From an uncultured Pseudomonadota bacterium (lineage in GTDB: Bacteria > Pseudomonadota > Alphaproteobacteria > RUG11792), in the NCBI GenBank assembly GCA_902796745.1, contig CADBQC010000166.1, forward strand, positions 1-5,448: DNA of 5,448 nt. Direction: 5' to 3'. Under the pieces are notes generated by a model that was not told the origin of the DNA, ran no database searches, and saw only the letters and a list, made by a program, of their open reading frames with translations. Of this stretch, positions 1 to 5,448 are shown one piece after another. Each line of letters starts with the position of its first letter. Positions within the stretch are counted from its first letter, which is position 1. Both the position numbers and the translations under genes were made by a program.

Positions 1-513
1 CTTGCGACCCATAGTACGATTATCGCCACTCTGCTTTTCAGCTTCTTTTTCAGTAGCGACTGCCATACGAGTAATAGAATGCTCTGTTGCTGCGATTGGA
101 TCGCAAGAGCGTGCGAAGGTAAATTGAATGGGGCCACGGACCTGACCTGCATTCTTACCTGTGGACATAACAGCCCCAAAGGTACGGACATCATAATACC
201 TACTGCACATAATAACCCTTGCAGCAGTAGTCTTGTCCACAGCATTTTTAACGCTAACTTCCTCGTAGGCGGAATTGATAAGAGTATTAAGAACGGCCTT
301 CTCTTTAATGAAAATATCATAACCGTACATACATCCTTTTGCCACTTGGACGTAATTACGTACTTTACGTTTCAGACAAACATCTGTTACAAGGCCCATA
401 CCTGTTTCAGCATCTACACGAGGCAAATTACCCGCATCGGGATCACCATTCGGGTTGCCGTCCTGTACATCAAAGATGTAAACGAAATCGATTCTGTTTC
501 TAAGCTCAGACAT
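1..513 (-). CDS. cas7c: Type I-C Cascade backbone protein Cas7c (Csd2), 5' part only
   Basis: I translated the minus strand from the ATG at 513-511 and it stays open for 171 codons to the window edge, so the C-terminal part (roughly 110-130 residues in typical Csd2 proteins) is missing. Cas7 is the RAMP-fold subunit that polymerises along the spacer part of crRNA in Cascade. Family signatures visible: [15 protein letters not shown] at residues 18-32, [13 protein letters not shown] at 43-55, a GAVMST...AGQVRGPIQ stretch at 113-130, EHSITRM at 144-150 and NRTMGRK at 165-171. All are hallmarks of Csd2. The start is well supported because the conserved [10 protein letters not shown] strand begins at residue 6. 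The gene begins 22 nt after the cas8c stop, and its leader (CAATAACT just before ATG) is A/T-rich with no Shine-Dalgarno sequence. No frameshift or stop is seen. A long ORF on the plus strand here is only a shadow. Confidence 0.96.
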   Translation of the reverse strand, partial: MSELRNRIDFVYIFDVQDGNPNGDPDAGNLPRVDAETGMGLVTDVCLKRKVRNYVQVAKGCMYGYDIFIKEKAVLNTLINSAYEEVSVKNAVDKTTAARVIMCSRYYDVRTFGAVMSTGKNAGQVRGPIQFTFARSCDPIAATEHSITRMAVATEKEAEKQSGDNRTMGRK

Positions 514-535
514 AGTTATTGCTATTTTATGATTG

Positions 536-904
536 TTATTGCTCGTTGTTGTTCTCTTCATTCTTCACAAAAAAGTCCTGGCGCTGATGGTAGTAACCGA
601 TGAAGAAACGGCCTTGGTCTTGCAAGTCTAATTGAGTCTTAAAACCATCAGCATCAATCTTACTGATAATCTCCTGTTTCAATTTCTCAAAGTTAATCTT
701 CCGTCCTTCACTCTTCAAGTTCTCAACATGATGGTTTGAGAGGTTGAGAATGGTGGAGAACACTGCGGCTGGAGTAGAACTGGCCGCATTCATATACCGC
801 TCACGGATAGAGTGTTGGTTGTTTGCCTCTTCCTGAATTTTATCAAGCACCGCAAACAACCGGCCACATAGGTAGCCCTGGTTGGTGTTTTCTTTGTCTA
901 ACAT
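536..904 (-). CDS. cas11c: Putative small subunit Cas11c from internal start within cas8c, 122 aa
   Basis: This is an inferred nested product in the same frame as cas8c, starting at Met452 of Cas8c (ATG at 904-902) and sharing its stop. It is known for type I-C that the small Cascade subunit is made by internal translation of the 3' end of cas8c, and that without it the complex is incomplete. Here no separate cas11 gene exists between cas8c and cas7c (22 nt gap), so the same arrangement is expected. Met452 lies just upstream of the conserved [15 protein letters not shown] block and gives about 14 kDa, the expected size. Upstream bases read GATAGAAAAATACAAGTT before ATG: A-rich, with no strong Shine-Dalgarno, which is ordinary for Bacteroidota. 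The next Met, at 488, would give only 86 residues. The existence of the product is likely; the exact start is less certain. Confidence 0.55.
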   Translation of the reverse strand: MLDKENTNQGYLCGRLFAVLDKIQEEANNQHSIRERYMNAASSTPAAVFSTILNLSNHHVENLKSEGRKINFEKLKQEIISKIDADGFKTQLDLQDQGRFFIGYYHQRQDFFVKNEENNNEQ

Positions 905-2257
905 AACTTGTATTTTTCTATCGTTACCAATTCGATTCAAATAAGCCTTGATGATAGCCGCACGAGTGATGTACACAGAATTCTTGTCTTTTTCGCCAGA
1001 CTCCGCACGGATGCGCCTTATGCAGGAAGCAAAGAGCGTCTGAGGATATGGCTGCCCTTCAAAAATGCTTTTTACAACAGCATCAGCAAGGTTAGGAGTC
1101 GCATCAGAGACTTTACCTCCTAGCGTGACAGCGCTAATAATATTACGCAGACTCACATAAGGTTTCTTCTCCATCCTAGTGTCCGCTACTTCCATATCGT
1201 CGAAATGCTTGCAGATGGTCTCAGAAAATTTACGAAGTGGAATTTCCGCCCAATAGGTTACGGCAATACGCGCGGCGTTGGGAGCCAATCCTAATATATA
1301 AAAAACATCTTCCGACGTGGTTTTCAGAGTACCCTTATAAATGGCCTCAAACACCTTTCTCACTTGTTCAACGCCTCGGTTAGGATCATCTTCCTGCTCG
1401 TTGAAGCCAAAAAGACTGAAAAAACTGTCTTCTGCTTTCTGCCCTGCCTCATCATCCTTAGATGCCCAGAAGAGAAAGGTACGTGAGCCTAATACGAACT
1501 TATTTCGAGAGTTGGAGTCCAACAAATGGTTAAGGGCGGTGGTGTAAGCGAACTCAGCATCTTCACTGATGGGTGCATTTTCTCCTTTTGACTTGCCGTA
1601 TGAGTCGTAACCAGAACTCACCTGAAAAGCCACTAATTTGGCTGTGGCCTGACTGCCCGGAATCATTGTAGCTGTTGTTGTCTCAACAATGACTCCTTTT
1701 TTACCTGACACAATACAGACTTGCTGGTCCTCTAGTTTAACGTCTTTTTCATCATCCATCAACTCTTCTTTTTCCGCCATTATTTTTGTATCGTCCTGAA
1801 TGAGGAACGAAAAGGTTGAATACTTTTTGCTAAGATTATTCACTATTTCAGGCCAAAGCGGATCGCATTGCATCTGCTCAAGAACTATAGACTGTTTTAA
1901 CTGATAGAACTTATAGACGGCAATAATATCTGGATTATTTGGGTGGCACTCAAGAATGCTTTTCACTTTATCCTTAAATGTCTGATATTGAGTCATCGCA
2001 TCTCCTTTATCAGAATAGCCAAATACATAGCCACTATTGTCATACAAATAGTTAGCCGCCAAAGCACTTGTACGACCTACATGCTTTTTCACGAGAAACC
2101 TTTGAGCCTGCTTCTTATCTATGCGACGGTCTTCAAACCTAAGGAAATGACCTTCTTTGTCAATAACAATAAGGAACCCTATTTCCTTAAGTTCCATCCC
2201 CTTACGTGGCAAACCGCTACTACGATTGTAGTAGTCACACAATGCATGCAATATCAT
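536..2257 (-). CDS. cas8c: Type I-C Cascade large subunit Cas8c (Csd1), 573 aa
   Basis: Cas8c is the large subunit of I-C Cascade; in the family it recognises the PAM and helps open the target DNA. The protein begins [10 protein letters not shown], the usual Csd1 opening. Other family blocks are [20 protein letters not shown] around 62-81, AKLVAF followed by [14 protein letters not shown] and [11 protein letters not shown] across 206-246, [19 protein letters not shown] at 318-336, [15 protein letters not shown] at 461-475, and [11 protein letters not shown] at 550-560. A charged linker lies at about 160-178 and the tail is Asn/Glu-rich. Length is normal for the family (about 570-620). The start overlaps the cas5c stop as ATGA and is preceded by AGGAGG at a 7-nt spacing, so translation is probably coupled. 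The last 122 codons probably also yield Cas11c from an internal start. No truncation or frameshift is visible. Confidence 0.96.
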   Translation of the reverse strand: MILHALCDYYNRSSGLPRKGMELKEIGFLIVIDKEGHFLRFEDRRIDKKQAQRFLVKKHVGRTSALAANYLYDNSGYVFGYSDKGDAMTQYQTFKDKVKSILECHPNNPDIIAVYKFYQLKQSIVLEQMQCDPLWPEIVNNLSKKYSTFSFLIQDDTKIMAEKEELMDDEKDVKLEDQQVCIVSGKKGVIVETTTATMIPGSQATAKLVAFQVSSGYDSYGKSKGENAPISEDAEFAYTTALNHLLDSNSRNKFVLGSRTFLFWASKDDEAGQKAEDSFFSLFGFNEQEDDPNRGVEQVRKVFEAIYKGTLKTTSEDVFYILGLAPNAARIAVTYWAEIPLRKFSETICKHFDDMEVADTRMEKKPYVSLRNIISAVTLGGKVSDATPNLADAVVKSIFEGQPYPQTLFASCIRRIRAESGEKDKNSVYITRAAIIKAYLNRIGNDRKIQVMLDKENTNQGYLCGRLFAVLDKIQEEANNQHSIRERYMNAASSTPAAVFSTILNLSNHHVENLKSEGRKINFEKLKQEIISKIDADGFKTQLDLQDQGRFFIGYYHQRQDFFVKNEENNNEQ

Positions 2258-3009
2258 CTTAGAACCTCCTCACTATCTTTAGGTGGGACAATAATGACCC
2301 CATTATCCATCCTTGCCCGATAAAACATCGCTGGAGGATTCTTCAGGTCGCTTTTGAAGTCCATATCATAGAGCATAATACCAAGGTCGCGGCTTTCCGT
2401 AATGGGGAAATCGAGAACTTCAGATTCGGGATTGACCAACCGGAAAGATGCGGAGAACTCACGTGTACCCAAATAAGGCTGATTGAAGCACTGTCCTTTA
2501 CTGGCACGGCGTTCAAACATAGCGTTATATTTACCTGGGTTTTCGTCTTTACGGATCAAATCACTCTCCTCTTTATCGATCAAAGGATTACTAGATGCCA
2601 CATATTGTTCTACGTCCTCATCGTACCATTTTTGATAGATTTTCTTATCCCCTTTGATTCTCTCTCTCATAGGGATAAAGCAGAGTTTTGCCCAAATACG
2701 ATAGCGCACATCTTTCAGTAATAAGGTATTCTTTTGCTGGCGTTTATCCTCTATAAATATGGGATTCTTAGATGCAACAGCCCCAACTTCGTTTCTTCTT
2801 ACCGAAATCCATTTGATGGGGTTCAAAACTTCAATTTTAGTAACTTGCCAATGAATTGCAGGCTTCCAGAAAATAGCCTCGAAGATAGCCCGTGCCGCTG
2901 ATGGAGTTATAACATCGTAGCTCATACGCTCTACCTTTAGTTCGGGTCGCGTAAAGCAAGCCATAGGCCCCCAAACCTCCAAGCAAAACTCTTTATCAAA
3001 GTATTCCAT
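2254..3009 (-). CDS. cas5c: Type I-C Cas5c (Cas5d), presumed crRNA-processing Cascade subunit, 251 aa
   Basis: In type I-C, Cas5 replaces Cas6: it cleaves pre-crRNA in the repeat and keeps the 5' handle in Cascade. Numbered from the ATG at 3009, the family motifs are LEVWGPMACFTRPE (10-23), SYDVITPSAARAIFEAIFWKP (30-50), RRNEV (71-75), KNTLLLKDVRYRI (93-105), and GKYNAMFERR...GQCFNQPYLGTREF (159-185). An upstream ATG at 3039 would add ten residues and overlap cas3 by 28 nt. I prefer 3009 because the family starts just before LEVWG and the gap to the cas3 stop is then 2 nt. The oddity is that, by eye against B. halodurans Cas5d, catalytic Tyr46 corresponds to Phe47, Lys116 to Lys160 and His117 to Tyr161, so two of three reported catalytic residues differ. 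Otherwise the protein looks intact. It ends in the 4-nt ATGA overlap with cas8c. Confidence 0.95.
   Translation of the reverse strand: MEYFDKEFCLEVWGPMACFTRPELKVERMSYDVITPSAARAIFEAIFWKPAIHWQVTKIEVLNPIKWISVRRNEVGAVASKNPIFIEDKRQQKNTLLLKDVRYRIWAKLCFIPMRERIKGDKKIYQKWYDEDVEQYVASSNPLIDKEESDLIRKDENPGKYNAMFERRASKGQCFNQPYLGTREFSASFRLVNPESEVLDFPITESRDLGIMLYDMDFKSDLKNPPAMFYRARMDNGVIIVPPKDSEEVLR
2265..2270 (-). promoter_or_regulatory. Shine-Dalgarno AGGAGG for cas8c
   Basis: The minus strand reads AGGAGG, then 7 nt (TTCTAAG), then the cas8c ATG at 2257. It lies inside the last codons of cas5c (Glu-Glu-Val-Leu-Arg). It supports the chosen cas8c start. It is the only consensus-like site before a gene in this window; cas3, cas5c and cas7c have A/T-rich leaders instead. 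It could be a by-product of the GAG GAG GTT codons, so its use is inferred. Confidence 0.55.
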
Positions 3010-3011
3010 AA

Positions 3012-5186
3012 TTATATAATGTAAGTTTCTTCTAACCATTGATTATCCATAGACAATCCCGTGTCCTTCTTATAGAAATCAGGATTAGTAATCGCATAGA
3101 TTCTTTCGAAAGGTTCTTCGATTGCTCCTATACTTTGCAGTTTACGGAAATCTCGTTCACGAATGTTGACACTGAACTGAGCCAGCTTCTTTAGCAACAT
3201 ATAGGATGGTCCCTCAGACAGAAGATGTTGGTAGAGACTAACGCTTCCATTCCAGCTTATAATCACGGAAATGGTTTGATCGTCTATAAGATGGAACTGA
3301 CGAGCAGCTTCTTCGAACTCACATTCACGCTTATATAGAAGATCCTGTATATTTTTTTCGTCAAAATTATCTATACGCGAATGAAGTTGTCGGAAGTAAG
3401 TGGTCATTGCTTCAGGTGCAAACCAGTCTTGCTGTTGCCCCATACCTTTGCGGGCATTGTTGGTCTGAGAAATAAAGCCTGGAGGAAGAGGGTGCTCTTT
3501 TCCTAAACTAAAAATGTATGTTGTACAAATCCCTTGCTTTCCTTCACGATTGCAACGACCTGCCGCCTGTAAAATGGAGTCAAGGCCGGCTTCCTGACGA
3601 TAGACCACCGGGAAATCTATATCAACACCAGCTTCAATGAGTTGTGTAGCTACCACCCGTACAGGTTCACTTCCCCTATCCTTCAAAGCATCCTTAACGA
3701 GTTGAATAGTGGCGGAAACATGAGCCGGACACATCATTCTGGATAAATGAAGGCGGACACCTTCATTTGGCAATCGGTCAAATATCTCTTTAGCATCTTT
3801 GCGAGTGTTTACGATGCACAGGACTCTCTTGTGTTCAATTAATTTTGCGGCTATTTGATCGTATGTCTGTGACTCTTCCATAAAGGATAATTCTACACGA
3901 CGCAACTTATCGTGCAATTGCGCCTCAATAGGTATGATTTCTTGTATGGCTGGCAGTGCGTCGAAACCGGCAAAGGGATTAGCGCCATCTATCCGTCCCG
4001 AAAGGATCGGCTGGCTTGCTGTCGTGAACAGAACAGATACACCAAATAGACGTTTCAGACTATCGAGCATCTGAACTATTGGTTTGTAGAAACCCATAGG
4101 AAGCGTTTGCACCTCATCAAGTATAATGACACTATTCGCTATATTATGTAACTTGCGGCAGTCAGAACGCTTGTTACTAAACAGAGATTCAAATAGCTGT
4201 ACATTGGTCGTAACTATTATGGGGTAATCCCAATTCTCTATGGCCAGTTGCAATCGCTCCCGGAGTTCCCGGTCCTGTATTTCCTCAGGATTTACATTCG
4301 AATGATGCTCCAGTACATTCTCTTCGCCAAAGATACCTTTAAATATGGCAGCCGTTTGCACGATAATACTGGTATATGGTATTGCGATAATGATGCGCTG
4401 CTGATGGTTCTTCACAGCGTGATGCAATGCCCATAGTAATGAAGCTAATGTCTTGCCGCCCCCCGTAGGTACTGTAAGACTATAGAATCCTTTTTCTTTT
4501 TGGCTTTCTTTGACACATTGGTTCTGAACATAATTCCTTATATGGTTGACCTCTGTGTCTTGTGACTCGTTTCGTAGTTTTTGCAAGTGAGATTCCAGTT
4601 TAACTAACAAATCTTCAATAGTCGCATAACCGCCACGAAGTTTTGCTTGCTCTGGAGTCATGAATAATTCTGTATCGAGACTATCAGCATCAACAAGACA
4701 TGAAAAAAGCATCCGCACAATTTGATGGTAGTCATACTTCTCCAATTTAGAAAATCTTGGAAAAGTAAATGGCATCACCTCGCCAATTTCAACATCGTAT
4801 GGAATACCTTCTTTTATAACCTCAACAAAATCACAATAGTCATATAAACCTCGATGATGTCCCGCAATAGGTTGGGCGATGAGATGCGCGATCTGCGGAT
4901 ATTGCTTACGAGCAATGCAAGCGCCAACATAAGCATGGTGAGGGGCACATTTCACTTGCGAGAATTCATTATTATAGCCAGTCACTCCTTGAATATAATT
5001 CTGCCACTCAACCTGTTCTTTGCCCTTGTCGTGAAGCAACCCCATAATTAGAGAAATACTACCGCATCCAAAGTCAGCAGCAAACCGTGAAGCTATTAAA
5101 CCCACTCCTTGGCTGTGAGAGTCAAGGGACTGGGTCCTTAGTTCGTTATCTACGTTCAGCGCTATATGTGCGTACAACTCAGCCAT
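3012..5186 (-). CDS. cas3: CRISPR-associated helicase/nuclease Cas3 (HD plus SF2 helicase), 724 aa
   Basis: Cas3 is recruited to the Cascade R-loop and degrades target DNA 3' to 5'. The N-terminal HD nuclease domain (about 1-200) keeps the expected metal ligands: His24, His52-Asp53 (in LLHDKGK), His83/84, His110-His111 (AGHHRG) and Asp166. The SF2 helicase follows: Walker A TVPTGGGKT at 238-246 (Lys245), motif Ia around 267-273 (AIPYTSI), Walker B DEVQ at 357-360, motif III FTTASQP at 387-393, motif V TQLIEAGVDID at 514-524, and motif VI QAAGRCNREG at 540-549. The remaining C-terminus (about 590-724) matches the accessory region of Cas3. Length fits a fused I-C Cas3. The ATG at 5186 is the only sensible start; the leader AACAAAAAATAATC is A/T-rich without Shine-Dalgarno. 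It is the first gene of the operon, and its stop lies 2 nt before cas5c. Every catalytic motif looks intact, so the enzyme should be active. Confidence 0.97.
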   Translation of the reverse strand: MAELYAHIALNVDNELRTQSLDSHSQGVGLIASRFAADFGCGSISLIMGLLHDKGKEQVEWQNYIQGVTGYNNEFSQVKCAPHHAYVGACIARKQYPQIAHLIAQPIAGHHRGLYDYCDFVEVIKEGIPYDVEIGEVMPFTFPRFSKLEKYDYHQIVRMLFSCLVDADSLDTELFMTPEQAKLRGGYATIEDLLVKLESHLQKLRNESQDTEVNHIRNYVQNQCVKESQKEKGFYSLTVPTGGGKTLASLLWALHHAVKNHQQRIIIAIPYTSIIVQTAAIFKGIFGEENVLEHHSNVNPEEIQDRELRERLQLAIENWDYPIIVTTNVQLFESLFSNKRSDCRKLHNIANSVIILDEVQTLPMGFYKPIVQMLDSLKRLFGVSVLFTTASQPILSGRIDGANPFAGFDALPAIQEIIPIEAQLHDKLRRVELSFMEESQTYDQIAAKLIEHKRVLCIVNTRKDAKEIFDRLPNEGVRLHLSRMMCPAHVSATIQLVKDALKDRGSEPVRVVATQLIEAGVDIDFPVVYRQEAGLDSILQAAGRCNREGKQGICTTYIFSLGKEHPLPPGFISQTNNARKGMGQQQDWFAPEAMTTYFRQLHSRIDNFDEKNIQDLLYKRECEFEEAARQFHLIDDQTISVIISWNGSVSLYQHLLSEGPSYMLLKKLAQFSVNIRERDFRKLQSIGAIEEPFERIYAITNPDFYKKDTGLSMDNQWLEETYII

Positions 5187-5214
5187 GATTATTTTTTGTT
5201 AAAAATAACCATCG

Positions 5215-5237
5215 CTTGTGCCAAAACAGAACACAAG
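5215..5237. repeat. Inverted repeat CTTGTG-N11-CACAAG upstream of cas3
   Basis: Perfect 6-bp arms at 5215-5220 and 5232-5237 are separated by 11 nt. The arm centres lie 17 bp apart, which would suit a dimeric regulator, and the site sits 28 to 51 bp before the cas3 start, where a repressor could act. Matches of this length also arise by chance in a gap this size, so an operator role is only a possibility. Confidence 0.25.
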
Positions 5238-5255
5238 TAAAAAATATTAACATCT

Positions 5256-5270
5256 CTCATACCATATGAG
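5256..5270. repeat. Inverted repeat CTCATA-CCA-TATGAG, with a third CTCATA at 5284-5289
   Basis: Perfect 6-bp arms at 5256-5261 and 5265-5270 flank a 3-nt spacer, giving a compact palindrome-like site. The same hexamer CTCATA recurs 23 bp further on, at 5284-5289, partly inside the larger inverted repeat at 5288-5318. Three copies of one hexamer within 34 bp, upstream of the cas operon, could be a binding site for a regulator; nothing in the window identifies one. Confidence 0.25.
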
Positions 5271-5287
5271 GGCAACAACACCACTCA

Positions 5288-5318
5288 TAGGGTAAACCAT
5301 AAAAAGACAAGTACCCTA
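5288..5318 (-). terminator. Inverted repeat TAGGGTA...TACCCTA at the mutase 3' end, weak terminator candidate
   Basis: Perfect 7-bp arms at 5288-5294 and 5312-5318 enclose a 17-nt loop; the first transcribed arm overlaps the mutase TAG stop codon. Position is right for ending the mutase transcript. However, the stem is short, the loop long, and the RNA continues UGAGUGGUGUUGUUG with no real U tract, so intrinsic termination is doubtful. It could instead be a 3' stabilising hairpin or chance. Confidence 0.3.
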
Positions 5319-5448
5319 CCCCAGGAACTGTTTCTTGAAAGCTTCGAGTTTGGCCTCAACAGCGGGAGCGTCAGCGGCCGTGGCGCCGAAGTAGAACTTA
5401 ATCTTAGGCTCAGTACCGGAAGGACGGACAGTCACGACATCACCCTCA
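5316..5448 (-). CDS. Phosphoglucomutase/phosphomannomutase family enzyme, C-terminal end only
   Basis: Hand translation of the minus strand gives the last 43 residues and a TAG stop at 5318-5316; base 5448 belongs to the preceding codon. The segment VTVRPSGTEPKIKFYF is the phosphate-binding loop (RPSGTEP) of domain 4 of alpha-D-phosphohexomutases, which interconvert hexose 1- and 6-phosphates in the cytoplasm for sugar and cell-envelope metabolism. The final residues, KLEAFKKQFLG, form the usual terminal helix. Too little is present to choose between glucose and mannose specificity, so I give no symbol. It is on the same strand as the cas operon and upstream of it, but unrelated in function. 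Its base composition (about 55% G+C) is well above that of the cas genes, consistent with a resident housekeeping gene beside an acquired module. Confidence 0.9.
   Translation of the reverse strand, partial: EGDVVTVRPSGTEPKIKFYFGATAADAPAVEAKLEAFKKQFLG

Larger units (their letters stand above)
5187..5315 (-). promoter_or_regulatory. Intergenic leader of the cas operon; promoter expected but not resolved
   Basis: This 129-bp gap between the mutase stop and cas3 is the only place in the window where the cas operon could have its own promoter. It is A/T-rich near cas3. I looked for the Bacteroidota consensus (TTTG near -33, TAnnTTTG near -7). TATTTTTT at 5246-5239 and TATTTTTA at 5207-5200 each match 7 of 8 positions of the -7 box, but neither has a TTG at a suitable distance, and the second would leave almost no leader. 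Read-through from the mutase gene is also possible. Three short inverted repeats in the gap are listed separately. I see no small ORF of note. Confidence 0.35.

Noticed and set aside
79..603. Plus-strand open frame of 174 codons with a Cys-rich start
   Set aside because: It lies antisense to cas7c and the cas8c end. The minus-strand frame carries clear Csd2 motifs, and the plus-strand product resembles no family I know.
1943..2323. Plus-strand open frame of 126 codons across the cas8c/cas5c junction
   Set aside because: It is antisense to strongly conserved Csd1 and Cas5c coding sequence, with no start signal or recognisable domain. The shorter plus-strand frames at 908-1123, 1341-1547, 4248-4436 and 4854-5051 were rejected for the same reason.
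3007..3039. Upstream ATG giving a ten-residue longer Cas5c (MVRRNLHYII)
   Set aside because: It overlaps cas3 by 28 nt and adds residues outside the family core. The ATG at 3009, 2 nt after the cas3 stop, fits the family start better, though the longer form cannot be excluded.
4107..4118. DEVQ instead of DEAD or DEAH in the Cas3 Walker B motif
   Set aside because: The DE pair needed for ATP hydrolysis is present, and to my knowledge DEVQ-type motifs are frequent in Cas3 helicases, so this is not a defect.
5200..5246. TATTTTTT and TATTTTTA as Bacteroidota -7 promoter boxes
   Set aside because: Each matches 7 of 8 positions but lacks a TTG near -33 at a proper distance, and such A/T runs are expected by chance in this leader.
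5233..5313. Direct repeat ACAAGTA at 5233-5239 and 5307-5313
   Set aside because: One 7-bp match in a gap of this length is close to chance expectation, so it is not evidence for an insertion duplication.

Overview
The window holds the effector half of a type I-C (formerly Dvulg) CRISPR-Cas operon. All genes lie on the minus strand and read from right to left: the 3' end of a phosphohexomutase gene, a 129-bp gap, then cas3, cas5c, cas8c and the 5' part of cas7c, which runs off the left edge. I see no CRISPR array, tRNA, rRNA, transposase or integrase here. cas4, cas1, cas2 and the array normally follow cas7c in this subtype, so they would lie beyond base 1.

The host is probably a member of the Bacteroidota, most likely Bacteroidales. 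Three things suggest this: the A/T-rich leaders without Shine-Dalgarno sequence before cas3, cas5c and cas7c, the style of the Cas proteins, and the type of phosphohexomutase C-terminus. This is a judgement from resemblance and not a database match. The mutase end is clearly richer in G+C (about 55% by hand count) than sampled cas segments (about 40-43%), which fits an acquired defence module placed after a housekeeping gene.

Layout by position: 5316-5448 is the mutase 3' end. 5187-5315 is intergenic, with three short inverted repeats and no promoter I can call with confidence. 3012-5186 is cas3 (HD nuclease plus helicase). 2254-3009 is cas5c, 2 nt after cas3. 536-2257 is cas8c, overlapping cas5c by 4 nt, and it probably also encodes the small subunit Cas11c from an internal start near 904. 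1-513 is cas7c, 22 nt after cas8c. The tight packing points to one transcript.

How the genes work together, from family knowledge: Cas5c processes pre-crRNA and holds the crRNA 5' handle. Several Cas7c subunits coat the spacer. Cas8c recognises the PAM, and Cas11c forms the inner belly of Cascade. Once an R-loop forms, Cas3 is recruited to unwind and degrade the target DNA. All core motifs of Cas3, Cas8c and Cas7c look intact. The main oddity is in Cas5c, where two of the three catalytic positions described for Bacillus halodurans Cas5d appear substituted. I see no evidence for a wholly undescribed system; this is a recognisable type I-C locus with a few details worth checking.
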